A stretch of DNA of 64,000 nucleotides from Thermomonas sp. XSG (GTDB taxonomy: Bacteria > Pseudomonadota > Gammaproteobacteria > Xanthomonadales > Xanthomonadaceae): NCBI RefSeq assembly GCF_014678725.1, contig NZ_CP061497.1, positions 1,876,001 through 1,940,000 of the forward strand, in the 5' to 3' direction. The notes beneath the pieces were generated by a model that saw only the letters and a list, made by a program, of their open reading frames with translations, was not told the DNA's origin and made no database searches. Below, in pieces: positions 37,943-47,741 of the stretch (positions are counted from its first letter, which is position 1; every line of letters starts with the position of its first letter). The position numbers and the translations under genes are program-made.

Positions 37943-39577
37943 ATGCGCATGCCAATCCAGCAACACGACGAGGTCCTCATCATCGGCGGCGGCCACAACG
38001 GGCTGGTCTGCGCCGCCTATCTCGCCGGCGCAGGCCTGAAGGTGCGGGTGCTGGAGCGCCGCCAGCTGGTTGGCGGCGCGGCGGTCACCGAGGAGTTCCA
38101 TCCCGGTTTCCGCAACTCCGTGGCCAGCTACACGGTCAGCCTGCTGAACCCGGCGGTGATCCGCGACCTGCGGCTGGCCGAGCACGGGCTGCGCGTGGTC
38201 GAGCGGCCCTACGCCAACTTCCTGCCGCTGCCGGACGGGCGCAGCTTCCGCCTCGGCGGCGAGCACACGAACGCCGAGGTGGCGAAGTGGTCGGTGCGCG
38301 ATGCGCAGCGGCTGCCCGAGTACTACGCGATGCTCGACCGCATCGTGGTGGTGTTGCGCGAGCTGATGCGGCGTACGCCGCCGAACGTGAGCGACCGCTT
38401 CGTGCTGGCCGACTGGCTGAACTCGATGGCGGTGGGCAGGCAGCTGAAATCGCTGGACATGCGCGGCCGCCGCGACCTGCTCGACCTGTTCACCAAGTCG
38501 GCCGGCGAGCTGCTGGACGACTGGTTCGAGGGCGAGCCGCTGAAGGCCGCGCTGGGCTGGGATTCGGTGGTCGGCAATTTCGCCAGTCCGTACACGCCGG
38601 GCAGCGCCTACGTGCTGCTGCATCACGTGTTCGGCGAGGTGAACGGCAAGGCGGGTGCTTGGGGCCACGCCATCGGCGGGATGGGCGCGATCACCCAGGC
38701 CATGCGCAGGGAGTGCGAGGCGCGCGGCGTGGCCATCGAAACCGATGCCGAGGTGGCGCAGCTGCTGGTGGAAGGTGGCAAGGCGGTCGGCGTCGCATTG
38801 GCGGACGGCCGTGAGCTGCGCGCCGCGACCATCGCCAGCAACCTCAATCCGAAGCTGCTGTACACCAAGCTGGTCGAACCCGGCCAGCTCGACGATGACA
38901 CCGCCCAGCGCATCCGCCGCTACCGCTGCGGTTCCGGCACCTTCCGCATGAACGTGGCGCTGTCCGAGCTGCCGGACTTCACCGCGATGCCGGGCACCCG
39001 GCTGCAGCCGCACCACCAGAGCGGCATCCTGATCGGACCGTCGCTGCAGTATTTCGAGCAGGCGTATTTCGATGCCAAGTCGCGCGCTTACAACCCCGGC
39101 TGGGCGCGCAAGCCTGTCGTCGAGGTGGTGATTTCCTCGACCCTGGATGACACCCTGGCGCCGGCCGGCCAGCACGTGGCCAGCCTGTTCTGCCAGCAGG
39201 TGAACCCGGCCATCGCCGACGAGGACGGCGGCTGGGACGCGCACCGCGACACGGTGGCGAAGCTGATGATCGACACCGTCAACGACTACGCACCGAACTT
39301 CGCCCGCAGCGTGCTGGGCTATGAGGCGCTGAGCCCGCTCGACCTGGAGCGGCGCATCGGCCTGGTCGGCGGCGACATCTTCCACGGTGCGCTTGGCCTC
39401 GACCAGATGTTCAGCGCGCGCCCGCTGCTGGGACAGGGCAATTACCGCGGTGCGTTCGAAAATCTCTACCTGTGCGGCTCCGGCACCCATCCCGGTGGTG
39501 GCGTGACCGGCCTGCCGGGGCGCAACGCCGCGCGTGAAATCCTCAAGGATCTGGGCCGTTCGCCGCGTCCCGATTGA
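37943..39577 (+). CDS. FAD-dependent oxidoreductase, PYROXD2 / phytoene-dehydrogenase-like
   Basis: A 544-residue flavoprotein. The N-terminal dinucleotide fold is VLIIGGGHNGLVCAAYLAGAG (read in two blocks, residues 11-31), followed by VGGAAVTEEFHPGF. The C-terminal FAD motif is LYLCGSGTHPGGGVTGLPG (about 508-526), typical of the NAD(P)/FAD-dependent relatives of phytoene desaturase and mammalian PYROXD2. Carotenoid synthesis genes are absent nearby, so a carotenoid role is not supported. The substrate is unknown. ATG 37949 is a near-equal start. Confidence 0.82.
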   Translation: MRMPIQQHDEVLIIGGGHNGLVCAAYLAGAGLKVRVLERRQLVGGAAVTEEFHPGFRNSVASYTVSLLNPAVIRDLRLAEHGLRVVERPYANFLPLPDGRSFRLGGEHTNAEVAKWSVRDAQRLPEYYAMLDRIVVVLRELMRRTPPNVSDRFVLADWLNSMAVGRQLKSLDMRGRRDLLDLFTKSAGELLDDWFEGEPLKAALGWDSVVGNFASPYTPGSAYVLLHHVFGEVNGKAGAWGHAIGGMGAITQAMRRECEARGVAIETDAEVAQLLVEGGKAVGVALADGRELRAATIASNLNPKLLYTKLVEPGQLDDDTAQRIRRYRCGSGTFRMNVALSELPDFTAMPGTRLQPHHQSGILIGPSLQYFEQAYFDAKSRAYNPGWARKPVVEVVISSTLDDTLAPAGQHVASLFCQQVNPAIADEDGGWDAHRDTVAKLMIDTVNDYAPNFARSVLGYEALSPLDLERRIGLVGGDIFHGALGLDQMFSARPLLGQGNYRGAFENLYLCGSGTHPGGGVTGLPGRNAAREILKDLGRSPRPD

Positions 39578-39589
39578 TGGGATATTCGT

Positions 39590-39716
39590 GAACCGATGGG
39601 TCCTTTTTTGCAGTGCAGCGTGCAAACACCCTCACGAATCCTTCACGATCGGCCCGCGTCCCGACGTGGGGGAGGGAGCAGGCCCGCAGAGACTCCGGTC
39701 GAAGCGGGCTTTTTTA
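39590..39716 (+). other. noncoding stretch with two hairpins, the second terminator-like (candidate small RNA or leader)
   Basis: The region between the oxidoreductase stop and the lipoprotein gene holds no convincing gene. CCCGCGT/ACGTGGG at about 39655-39672 can pair around a CCCG loop (one G-T). GCCCGC at 39682-39687 pairs with GCGGGC at 39704-39709, followed by six T. The second hairpin is a plausible terminator, but it lies about 100 bases past the preceding stop, enough for a separate short transcript. I recognise no known RNA family. Confidence 0.35.
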
Positions 39717-39771
39717 TGCCTGCGGTCTGGCCCGGGAGCGGTTCGATCCGGGATCTGCCGGGACACCAGCC

Positions 39772-40902
39772 ATGTTGCGTTGCTGTGGATTGCTGCTCTC
39801 GTTTGCACTGGCCGCCTGTTCGGGCGTGAGCCGGGACTTCACCCAGTCCTTCGTGGACGCCAACCGCGGGCTGGATGACGACGCCCGCGTCGCCGCGTAT
39901 TCCCCCGAGATGAAGCTGCTGGCGGTGGGCCGCGAATCCGGCAGGTTGGAACTGTGGGACGTGCGCCGGCCGGATGCACGCATCGCCCGGCAGGCGCATG
40001 CGCTGCGCGTGCAGGGGATCGCGTTCGGCCCGCAGGACGGCATCGTCATCAGCAGTTCCGGGTTCGGGAACATCGACGCGGGTGAGATCGTCGAGCGCGA
40101 GAACGGGCCGAAAATCTGGAGCGCGCGCACCGGCGAGTTGCTGCATGCCTTCGGCGGCGCCGACTGGTTGCCGGGCGCGGTGTCCGCCACGCCGCTGCGC
40201 GGGCTGTACCTGCTGGCCAGCTACGACGAGCTGCGCATCTACGACCATGCACGACGCATGTTGGTGGGCACACCCCTTCGCCTGCAGCCGGACGGCGGGA
40301 TCACCGCGCTCGACTGGGACCAGGCGTCCGGGTTGATAGCCGCCGGCACCGACAAGGGCCTGATCGCGCTGCTGCGGCTGCACCGGGAGCCGCAGGGCGG
40401 CGCCCGGCTGGAAATCGCCGGTACGCACGCGCCACACGGGCACGGTCCACGTCGCGGCGTGTTGGCGGTGAAGCTGCTCGATGACGGCCGCAAGCTGGTG
40501 AGCGTGCAGCATTCGCCGGCGCTTTCCGAGGCGATGGGCGACAACGTGCCGCCGCTGTACAGCGGTCACCAGCACGAAACCGTGCGTTGGGATGTCGCCA
40601 CCTGGCGGCGCGAGCATGCGTATTCCAGTTCACTGCTCGGCGTGCACCAGGCAATACACACCCGCGGCGAGGACTGGCTGGTGCTGGCTGGCGTGGCCGG
40701 CGGCAGCGCTCGGATCGCCGGCAAGATCGAGCTGGTGGACCTGCGCAGCGGGGTGTCGTGGCTGTATCGCGCCAACACCACGCATCCCACCGCGGTACTG
40801 CTGCCACCTGCCCGCGAGGGGCTGGTGCTGCAGAGCGGCCGGGCCACGCGCATCCGCTACCTGGACCAGAAGGACGACGTGCCGTGGGTCCCGCCGCAGT
40901 AG
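39772..40902 (+). CDS. lipoprotein with WD40-like repeats
   Basis: A 376-residue protein with a lipoprotein signal (MLRCCGLLLSFALAAC, lipidated Cys near residue 16). Repeated beta-propeller-like blades follow, for example LLAVGRESGRLELWDV, a unit around IWSARTGELLHAF, and IAAGTDKGLIALLRL. WD40-type propellers usually serve as protein interaction platforms; here the location is the periplasmic face of a membrane. No enzyme motif was seen. It is convergent with the AAA ATPase gene, 13 bases apart. The signal sequence fixes the start. Confidence 0.68.
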   Translation: MLRCCGLLLSFALAACSGVSRDFTQSFVDANRGLDDDARVAAYSPEMKLLAVGRESGRLELWDVRRPDARIARQAHALRVQGIAFGPQDGIVISSSGFGNIDAGEIVERENGPKIWSARTGELLHAFGGADWLPGAVSATPLRGLYLLASYDELRIYDHARRMLVGTPLRLQPDGGITALDWDQASGLIAAGTDKGLIALLRLHREPQGGARLEIAGTHAPHGHGPRRGVLAVKLLDDGRKLVSVQHSPALSEAMGDNVPPLYSGHQHETVRWDVATWRREHAYSSSLLGVHQAIHTRGEDWLVLAGVAGGSARIAGKIELVDLRSGVSWLYRANTTHPTAVLLPPAREGLVLQSGRATRIRYLDQKDDVPWVPPQ

Positions 40903-40915
40903 CGGGTCGGCGTGC

Positions 40916-42403
40916 TCAGTCTGCCGGCACGGTGCGCGGCAGCGCCCACTCGCGCAGCGCCTGTACCTGTTCGGCCATCAGCACCGACAGCGGGCGGGTC
41001 TCGCGGATCGCCTGCATCAGCGCATGCGTGTCCAGCCCGGCCTGGGTGGCGTGTGCGGCATACAGCGCGCTAACGATGACCTGTTCGATTTCGGCGCCGG
41101 AATACCCCTCGGCCGCCGCGGCCAGCGCCGACAGGTCGATGTGTTCGCGGGCCAGCTGGCGCCGGTCCAGGTGCAGGGCGAAGATCTCCGCGCGGGTGGC
41201 GGCATCGGGCAGGTCGACGAAGAAGATCTCGTCGAAACGGCCCTTGCGCAGCAGTTCCGCCGGCAGCTGCTGCACCTGGTTGGCGGTGGCGACCAGGAAC
41301 ACGCGCGCCTTGCGCTCGGCCATCCAGGTCAGGAGGTAGCCCAGCACCCGCCGCGACAGCCCGCCATCGCCGTCGCCGCCGTCGGTCGCCAGGGCCTTCT
41401 CGATCTCGTCGATCCACAGCACGCAGGGCGCGAGCTGTTCGGTGGACGCGAGCGCGGTGCGCAGGTTCTTCTCGGTTTCGCCGTGGAACTTGTCGTACAG
41501 GGTGCCGAAGTCCAGCCGCACCAGCGGTACGCCGAAGCCGCCGGCCACCGCCTTGGCCAGCAGCGACTTGCCGCAGCCCTGCACGCCCAGCAGCAGCACG
41601 CCGCGCGGCGGCGGCAGCCCGGCCGGGGGCGGGTCCTGCACGAAGGCGGCGCGCCGTTGTTCCACCCAGCGCTTCAGGCGCGCTGCGCCGCCCACGTCGG
41701 AAAAACGCGCGGTGTCGTATTCGTAGTGCAGGTGGCCGCTCTTGTTGAGCAGCTCGAACTTCAGCCGCGCCAGCTCCGGCAGGTCGTCGGCGCCCAGCGC
41801 GCCGTCGCGCCAGATCAGGTGGCGGGCGATCCGGCGCGCGTCGGTCAGGGTCAGGCCGTGCAGGTTGCGCACGATCTGCCGGACCGCATCGGCATCGGCC
41901 TCCACCCGGCGTCCGCCGTTCTGCGCGGCGTAGTCGCGGGCTTCGTCCTTGACCAGCTTGAGCAGGGCGTTGGCGTCCGGCAGGCGCAGCGAGAACCTCG
42001 CGGCGAACGGTTCCAGCGCCTCCGGCAGCTCGATCCTGGTGCCCACCAGCACGATCACGTGCGGCTGGCTGCCGCGGCGCTGTATGAGGTCGCGCAGCGC
42101 GCGCTGGTAGCTGGCGTAGCCGAGGTAGGGGGTGGCGTCCATCAGCAGGTAGACGCCGCGCTGGCTGGCCTCGCGCATTGCGTTGAGGGTGGCGCTGAGA
42201 TCGGGTGCCAAGCCGCTTTCGTCCTCGCCGTCCATGTCCACCCGGCGCAGGCCTTCGGTCACGCTCCAGCGATACAGCGCGCGCCAGACGTGCATCAGTG
42301 ACTGCCGGAACAGTTCCATCACCCGCGCTTCGTCGGGTGTTTCGATCACCAGCAGGGGGGTCTCCGCGCGGATCAGCGCGGCCAGGTCCAGCAGTTCGCT
42401 CAT
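40916..42403 (-). CDS. AAA ATPase, Ycf46/FtsH-like
   Basis: A 495-residue AAA protein. The N-terminal half (about 1-230) is a Ycf46-type domain beginning [21 protein letters not shown] (in two blocks). The AAA module has Walker A GVQGCGKS (about 270), Walker [12 protein letters not shown] (about 328), a sensor ATANQ, and arginine fingers in [14 protein letters not shown]. Ycf46 relatives occur in cyanobacteria and proteobacteria; in cyanobacteria some affect photosynthesis, but no role is established here. No zinc-protease motif is present, so it is not an FtsH protease. It is divergent from glnE, 44 bases apart. Confidence 0.82.
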   Translation of the reverse strand: MSELLDLAALIRAETPLLVIETPDEARVMELFRQSLMHVWRALYRWSVTEGLRRVDMDGEDESGLAPDLSATLNAMREASQRGVYLLMDATPYLGYASYQRALRDLIQRRGSQPHVIVLVGTRIELPEALEPFAARFSLRLPDANALLKLVKDEARDYAAQNGGRRVEADADAVRQIVRNLHGLTLTDARRIARHLIWRDGALGADDLPELARLKFELLNKSGHLHYEYDTARFSDVGGAARLKRWVEQRRAAFVQDPPPAGLPPPRGVLLLGVQGCGKSLLAKAVAGGFGVPLVRLDFGTLYDKFHGETEKNLRTALASTEQLAPCVLWIDEIEKALATDGGDGDGGLSRRVLGYLLTWMAERKARVFLVATANQVQQLPAELLRKGRFDEIFFVDLPDAATRAEIFALHLDRRQLAREHIDLSALAAAAEGYSGAEIEQVIVSALYAAHATQAGLDTHALMQAIRETRPLSVLMAEQVQALREWALPRTVPAD

Positions 42404-42447
42404 GGGCGGGCACGATAGCGGTGCGTCGGCGATGCCACAATCGGCGC

Positions 42448-45231
42448 ATGGACGATGTGTTTTCCGCCGAGATGCAGACCCTGTCCGCGCGTGCCCTGCA
42501 GCGCCTGCGCGCGGCCGGTTGCGCGATTACCGACGAAGCGGCGCTGGCGCGCCTGGCGGTGGCCAGCGACTTCGCCATCGATGCGCTCGTCCGCCAGCCG
42601 GAACTGCTGGACCGGCTGCAGACCGATGCGGCGGCCCCGCTGCCTGCGCCGATGCTGGAGGCGGGCAACCAGGGCGAATGGGCGCGCCTGCTGCGCCGCT
42701 ACCGGCAGGCGGAATCGACCCGGCTGGTGTGGCGCGACGTGGTCGAGTGCGCCGATGTCGAGGCGGTCCTCGCCGGCAGCAGTGCGCTGGCGGAAACCTG
42801 CCTGCGGCTGGCGCTGGACGCGCTGGAGGCGGATTTCGCCCGGCGCTTCGGCAGCGTGCGCGATGCCGAAGGCGCACCGCAGCGGCTGGTGGTGTTCGGC
42901 CTTGGCAAGCTGGGCGGGCGCGAGCTGAACTTCAGTTCCGACATCGACCTGGTCTACGCCTACGAACACGAGGGCGAATCCGATGGCGCGCGCAGCCTGC
43001 ATGCGCAGGACTACTTCGCGCGGCTGGGCCAGCAGCTGGCGAAACTGCTGGACGAGGTGACCGCGGATGGCTTCTGCCATCGCGTCGACCTGCGTCTGCG
43101 CCCGTTCGGCAACGCCGGGCGGGTGGCGCTGTCGTTCGCGGCGATGGAGCTGTATTTCCAGCGCGAGGGCCGCGACTGGGAGCGTTACGCCTGGCAGAAG
43201 GCGCGCTGCGTGGCCGGCGACATCGCCGCCGGCGAGCGCTTCCTCGATGCGCTGCGGCCGTTCGTCTATCGCCGCTATCTGGACTACGGTGCGCTGGACG
43301 GGCTGCGCGCGATGAAAGCGATGATCGCCGCGGAAGTGGCGCGCAAGGACATGGCCGGCGACATCAAGCGCGGGCCGGGCGGCATCCGCGAGATCGAGTT
43401 CCTGGCGCAGGCGCTGCAGCTGATCCGCGGTGGCCGCGAGCCGGCGCTGCGCCGCCGACACCTGCTGGCGACGCTGCAGGCGCTGGCGCAGGCGGGGCAC
43501 ATGGAAACCGACGCGGCATCGGCACTGGCGGTGGCATACCGTTTCCTGCGCCGGCTCGAGAACCGCCTGCAGATGCTGGCCGATGCGCAGACCTATGCGC
43601 TGCCCGAGGACGGGCTGGCGCGCGCGCGCCTCGCCGCCGGGCTGGGTTATGCGGACTGGCAGGCGCTGGATGTCGCGCTGGCGGCGCAGCGGGCGAAGGT
43701 GGCGGAGGAGTTCGGCGCGTTGCTGGCGCCGCGCCGTCGCCGCATCTCCGGTGGCGACGAACTCGCCAGTTACTGGCGGGCGCTGCCCGAGCACGGCGAA
43801 GCCGCGCAGCTGGAGGCGGTCGGCTTCGAGCATGCCGCCGAGCTGCACGCCAGCCTCTGCGATTTCGCCCGCACGCCAGGCGTGCGCGACCTCTCCGACG
43901 CCGCGCGCGCGCGCCTGGATCGGGTGCTGCCGGCGCTGCTGCAGCACGCCGCCGCTTCCGATACGCCCGATGCGGTGTTGCGCCGGGTGCTGCCGCTGCT
44001 GCACACCATCCTGCGCCGTGCCAGCTACCTGGCGCTGCTGGACGAGCAGCCGGCGGCACTGGCGCGGCTGGCCAGCGCGCTGGCGCGCAGCGCCCTGCTG
44101 GGTGAGCGCCTGGCCGCCTATCCGCTGCTGCTGGACGAACTGCTGGACGTGCGCGTGGGTGGCGAACTGCCGGATCGCGCGACCATGCAGGCCCAGTGCG
44201 CGGCGGCGCTGCGCGACAACGACATGGAGGCGTCGCTGGATGCGCTCAACGAAGTGCGGCAGGCGCTGAGCTTCCGCTTCGCGCTGGCGCTGCTGGATGG
44301 CCGCATCGATGCGCAGAATTGCGCCCGCCACCTGGCGTGGCTGGCCGATGCGGTGGTCGCCTGCGTGCTGCAGCTGGCCGACGACGAACTGCGCGGCGCG
44401 CACGGCCGCGTCGACGGCGGCCGCTTCGCCGTGCTCGGCTACGGCACGCTGGGCGGCGAAGAGCTGGGTTTCGGCTCCGACCTCGATCTGGTGTTCCTGT
44501 TCGATGCGCCCGCGGACGCCACGTCCAACAGCGCGCGGCCGCTGGATGCGCCGCGCTGGTACGCGCGGCTGGGGCAGAAGATCGTCTCGCTGCTGGGCGT
44601 GCGCACCGGCGCCGGCCGGTTGTTCGACGTCGACGTGCGGCTGCGTCCCGACGGTGCCAAGGGGTTGCTGGTATCGAGCTTGGCCAGTTTCACCGACTAC
44701 CAGCGCAACCGCGCGTGGACATGGGAACATCAGGCGCTGGTGCGCGCCCGTGCGATCGCCGGCGACGCCGCGCTGGCGGGGGCCTTCGACGCCCTGCGCG
44801 CGCAGGTGCTGGCGCAGCCGCGCGATGGCGGCAAGCTGGCCGAGGATGTTTCCGCGATGCGCCGCAAGATGCGCGCCGAACTGGACCGCAGTGATGCTGT
44901 CATGCTCGATCTCAAGCAGGGCGACGGCGCGCTGGTCGATCTGGAGTTCCTGCTGCAGTTCCTGGTGCTGCGCGATGCGGGTGCGAGCCCCGGATTGCTG
45001 GCGCCGCGGGCCACCAGCGCCCTGCTGGAAGCCGCGCTGCAGGGGGGCAGTCTGGACGCGGCTACCCACGCCGCGCTGCGCGAGGCGCATGCCGCGCTGC
45101 TGGACACCGGCCTGCGCTGCACCCTCGACCGCCGTCCCCGCCGCGCGGCGCGCGACGAACGCATCGAGCGCGCCTGCGCTGCGATCGTGGCGGCGGTGCA
45201 GGCGCAGGGGCTGGCGTTCGACGCGGCGTAA
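42448..45231 (+). CDS. glnE: bifunctional glutamine synthetase adenylyltransferase/deadenylase GlnE
   Basis: A 927-residue enzyme that adenylylates glutamine synthetase when nitrogen is plentiful and removes the AMP when it is scarce. Two nucleotidyltransferase domains are visible: the N-terminal deadenylase with [20 protein letters not shown] (about 152-171) and the C-terminal adenylylase with [18 protein letters not shown] (about 670). The length matches E. coli GlnE (946). The ATG at 42448 fits the family; the frame is open upstream but unlike GlnE. Its usual partners GlnB and GlnA are not in the window. Confidence 0.95.
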   Translation: MDDVFSAEMQTLSARALQRLRAAGCAITDEAALARLAVASDFAIDALVRQPELLDRLQTDAAAPLPAPMLEAGNQGEWARLLRRYRQAESTRLVWRDVVECADVEAVLAGSSALAETCLRLALDALEADFARRFGSVRDAEGAPQRLVVFGLGKLGGRELNFSSDIDLVYAYEHEGESDGARSLHAQDYFARLGQQLAKLLDEVTADGFCHRVDLRLRPFGNAGRVALSFAAMELYFQREGRDWERYAWQKARCVAGDIAAGERFLDALRPFVYRRYLDYGALDGLRAMKAMIAAEVARKDMAGDIKRGPGGIREIEFLAQALQLIRGGREPALRRRHLLATLQALAQAGHMETDAASALAVAYRFLRRLENRLQMLADAQTYALPEDGLARARLAAGLGYADWQALDVALAAQRAKVAEEFGALLAPRRRRISGGDELASYWRALPEHGEAAQLEAVGFEHAAELHASLCDFARTPGVRDLSDAARARLDRVLPALLQHAAASDTPDAVLRRVLPLLHTILRRASYLALLDEQPAALARLASALARSALLGERLAAYPLLLDELLDVRVGGELPDRATMQAQCAAALRDNDMEASLDALNEVRQALSFRFALALLDGRIDAQNCARHLAWLADAVVACVLQLADDELRGAHGRVDGGRFAVLGYGTLGGEELGFGSDLDLVFLFDAPADATSNSARPLDAPRWYARLGQKIVSLLGVRTGAGRLFDVDVRLRPDGAKGLLVSSLASFTDYQRNRAWTWEHQALVRARAIAGDAALAGAFDALRAQVLAQPRDGGKLAEDVSAMRRKMRAELDRSDAVMLDLKQGDGALVDLEFLLQFLVLRDAGASPGLLAPRATSALLEAALQGGSLDAATHAALREAHAALLDTGLRCTLDRRPRRAARDERIERACAAIVAAVQAQGLAFDAA

Positions 45232-45253
45232 ACCGAATCCATCCCCCAGATTC

Positions 45254-45288
45254 GTGGGAGCGCACTGAAAGGGCATGACCGCTCTCGC
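45254..45288. repeat. REP-like hairpin between glnE and the ELM1-like gene
   Basis: GTGGGAGCG (45254-45262) can pair with CGCTCTCGC (45280-45288) with two G-T pairs and a 17-base loop. The GGGAGCGCAC wording recalls the GGAGCGCACC-type short palindromes scattered between genes in Xanthomonadaceae. Placed between convergent genes, the usual position of such repeats. It may also help terminate glnE. Confidence 0.4.
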
Positions 45289-45331
45289 GGGATCGGAATC
45301 GTGCAAGGCGCGTCGCGCCCCTGCGGTGCGC

Positions 45332-46309
45332 CTACATGCCCAGACGCTGGCGGATCTCCCGCGCGACGCGCGCGGTTTCCCGCAGCGGCTCGGCGGCGAA
45401 CGGTGCCAGCGCATCGTCCAGCGCGCGCGCGCGCGCGCTTCCGATGAGTGCATCGAGGAAGGCCCGCGGGCGCCCCTGCAAAGCCTGCGGCGACCACACG
45501 TACAGCGGCGCGCGGGTGGCCGCGGCTTCGCTGAGCATGTTCACCGAGTCCGGCGTGCAGACGATGCGGTCGGCGCAGGCCAGCAGCCCGGCGTAGGGAT
45601 TGGCGCCGTCGCCGGTGTCGCGCCAGCGCAGGCCGGGCAGGTGCGGATCCACGCCCGCCAGCGCGTGGCGCCAGGCCACGGGCGTGCGCCGCGAGGCGAC
45701 AGCGCTGAAGCTGCCGCCTTCGGCCCGTGCCTGCGCGGCCAGCCGCTGCAGCAGCGCCGCGAAGTCGGCATCGTCCAGCGGCGCGTGGCGGGTCGGGCCG
45801 CCCACCAGCAGCACGCTGTGCGGGGTGGGCAGGGTGGCCAGCGACGGGAATGCGGCGATCGCGCACAGCAGGTAGTCGTCGTCGACCGGGTGCAGGCTGC
45901 CGAGCGTGGCGATGACATTGGCCCCTTGGAGGCCGTCGTGCGCGGGGGCCACCACGATGTCCCAGTGCCGGCTGGCGATGCGCGGATCGAGGATCTGCAC
46001 CGCCTTCGCGCCGCGTGCGCGCAGCAGGCGGGTGGCCAACGCCGCCTGCCGGCCGCAGCCGATGGCAACGGTGGGCGGCGCACTGCAGGCCGTCCGGAAC
46101 ACCGGGCCGAGCGCGGCTTCCGCACCGGGCAGCCGTCGCGGGGCCAGCCAGCGCCACGGCGCGCGCGGTTGCAGCGTGACCTCACTCGGGCGGCTGTCCA
46201 GCGCATGAGCCAGCGCCAAGGCCTGGCGCGCGTTGCCGGCGCGGCCGTCGTGGATCGCCAGGGTTGCCGATGGGAGAGGCGCGGCGGAGCGTCGTTGCAT
46301 GGTTGGCAT
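45332..46309 (-). CDS. mitochondrial fission ELM1 family protein
   Basis: A 325-residue protein of the ELM1 / DUF1022 family. It resembles a GT-B glycosyltransferase fold, with [20 protein letters not shown] at the N-terminus and [21 protein letters not shown] near residue 245, which corresponds to a nucleotide-sugar-binding loop. In bacteria the family is thought to act in cell-envelope glycosylation, but evidence is thin. Start 46309 is used; ATG 46300 is also plausible. It is divergent from the RutE-like gene and convergent with glnE. Confidence 0.78.
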   Translation of the reverse strand: MPTMQRRSAAPLPSATLAIHDGRAGNARQALALAHALDSRPSEVTLQPRAPWRWLAPRRLPGAEAALGPVFRTACSAPPTVAIGCGRQAALATRLLRARGAKAVQILDPRIASRHWDIVVAPAHDGLQGANVIATLGSLHPVDDDYLLCAIAAFPSLATLPTPHSVLLVGGPTRHAPLDDADFAALLQRLAAQARAEGGSFSAVASRRTPVAWRHALAGVDPHLPGLRWRDTGDGANPYAGLLACADRIVCTPDSVNMLSEAAATRAPLYVWSPQALQGRPRAFLDALIGSARARALDDALAPFAAEPLRETARVAREIRQRLGM

Positions 46310-46310
46310 C

Positions 46311-46325
46311 TATTCGTTCCGAATA
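46311..46325. promoter_or_regulatory. perfect inverted repeat, possible operator
   Basis: TATTCG-TTC-CGAATA, six-base arms with a three-base centre, sits between the divergent ELM1-like and RutE-like genes in an AT-rich patch. It is of the size bound by small dimeric repressors. No regulator gene lies beside it, and chance occurrence cannot be excluded. Confidence 0.3.
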
Positions 46326-46392
46326 TGCTGCATTACATGCGCCCGTGGAACCATACACTGTGCGCCATCGCCCTCACGATACAGAGATTGCC

Positions 46393-46983
46393 ATGTCCCA
46401 GCCGCTTCCCGGTGCCGCGCTCGACCAGCTGTTCCGCACCGCCCGCACCTACAACGCCTTCACCGGCGAGGTCTCGGACGAGACCCTGCACCAGCTCTAT
46501 GAACTGCTGAAGTTCGGCCCCACCGAGGCCAACACCACGCCGGCGCGGATCGTGTTCGTGAAGTCGGCCGAGGCCAAGGCCAAGCTGGGCCCGGCGCTGT
46601 CCGAAGGCAATTTCAAGAAGACCATGGAGGCGCCGGTGGTGGCCATCGTCGGCTACGACATGCGCTTCTTCGACAAGCTGCCGGTGCTGTTCCCGCACAC
46701 CGATGCCAAGCCGTGGTTCGAGCACCGCGACGAAGCCGACCTGGCGTGGGTGGCGATGCGCAGCAGCGCGCTGCAGACCGCCTACCTGATCCTGGCGGCG
46801 CGCTCGCTGGGCCTGGACTGCGGCCCGATGACCGGCTTCGACAATGCCAAGGTCGACGAAGCCTTCTTCGCCGGCACGCCGATCCGCTCCAACATCCTGG
46901 TCAACCTCGGCCACGGCGACCCCGCCAGCATCTTCCCGCGTTCCCCGCGCCTGGGCTTCGACGAAGCCTGCCGCATCGCCTGA
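46393..46983 (+). CDS. RutE/HadB-family nitroreductase (malonic semialdehyde reductase-like)
   Basis: A 196-residue FMN nitroreductase. It closely resembles E. coli RutE throughout: [11 protein letters not shown] at the start, [15 protein letters not shown] near residue 47, [14 protein letters not shown], and [16 protein letters not shown]. RutE reduces malonic semialdehyde from pyrimidine breakdown to 3-hydroxypropionate. No other rut gene lies nearby, so the substrate here is uncertain. The ATG at 46393 gives the family length. A YceI-type lipoprotein gene follows after 43 bases. Confidence 0.87.
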   Translation: MSQPLPGAALDQLFRTARTYNAFTGEVSDETLHQLYELLKFGPTEANTTPARIVFVKSAEAKAKLGPALSEGNFKKTMEAPVVAIVGYDMRFFDKLPVLFPHTDAKPWFEHRDEADLAWVAMRSSALQTAYLILAARSLGLDCGPMTGFDNAKVDEAFFAGTPIRSNILVNLGHGDPASIFPRSPRLGFDEACRIA

Positions 46984-47026
46984 TCCGTCATCCGTCTCTT
47001 CTTCCCGCCCATTCCGGAGTCATCGC

Positions 47027-47737
47027 ATGAACACCACCATCCGCAACCTGTTGTTGCCGCTCGCCATCGCCGCCGCCGTCGCTGCCTGCAGCAAGCCGGC
47101 CGAGCCCGCCGCCACCGCCGCAGCGCCGGCCGATGCCGCGGTCGCGGCGCCCGCCGAAGCCGCAACCGTCGCCGAGGCGATCACCGCGGTGTCCGGCACC
47201 TACCAGCTCGACCCCACCCACACCGACGTGCTGGCGCAGTGGACCCATTTCGGCTTCTCCCAGCCGAGCGCGCATTTCGGCATCAGCGACGGCACCCTGG
47301 TCTATGACGCCGCCGACGTGACCAAGTCCAGCGTCCAGGTCACCATGCCGATCACCGGCATCGACAGCTTCGTCGACAAGCTGGACGAGCACCTGGCCAG
47401 CGGCGACTTCTTCGACGCCGGCAAGTTCCCGAATGCAACCTTCAAGAGCACCAGCGTGGCGGCCGCCGGCACCAACAAGCTGACCGTCACCGGCGACCTG
47501 ACCATCAAGGACATCACCAAGTCGGTGACCCTGGACGTGACCCTCAACGGCGCCGGTGAACACCCGATGCTGAAGAAGCAGGCGATCGGCTTCTCCGCCA
47601 CCGCCACCATCAAGCGCACCGACTTCGGCGTGGGCGCCTACGCGCCGAACGTCAGCGACGACGTGCAGCTGCGCATCACCACCGAAGGCACGCTGGCCGA
47701 CGCGCCGGCCGCCGACGCCGCGCCGGCGCAGGGCTGA
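47027..47737 (+). CDS. YceI family lipoprotein
   Basis: A 236-residue protein. A lipoprotein signal (MNTTIRNLLLPLAIAAAVAAC) and an Ala/Pro/Glu-rich spacer (about 25-55) precede a YceI lipocalin-like domain (about 55-225). The domain starts with GTYQLDPTHTDVLAQW and includes VTMPITGIDSFVDKLDEHL and VTGDLTIKDITKSVTLDV. YceI proteins bind long isoprenoids or amphiphiles in the periplasm; some respond to alkaline or osmotic stress. A GGAG site precedes the ATG. It is probably co-transcribed with the pirin gene four bases downstream. Confidence 0.9.
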   Translation: MNTTIRNLLLPLAIAAAVAACSKPAEPAATAAAPADAAVAAPAEAATVAEAITAVSGTYQLDPTHTDVLAQWTHFGFSQPSAHFGISDGTLVYDAADVTKSSVQVTMPITGIDSFVDKLDEHLASGDFFDAGKFPNATFKSTSVAAAGTNKLTVTGDLTIKDITKSVTLDVTLNGAGEHPMLKKQAIGFSATATIKRTDFGVGAYAPNVSDDVQLRITTEGTLADAPAADAAPAQG

Positions 47738-47741
47738 TGCC

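Noticed and set aside
37943..39577. Carotenoid phytoene desaturase
   Set aside because: Sequence wording is PYROXD2-like and no crtB or crtE is nearby.
40916..42403. FtsH protease
   Set aside because: AAA motifs are present but the HExxH zinc site and membrane anchors are not.
42400..45453. Very long open frame antisense to glnE (over 1000 codons)
   Set aside because: Such antisense frames are expected in GC-rich genes; the text is His/Gln/Arg-rich without domains and the sense strand is clearly GlnE.
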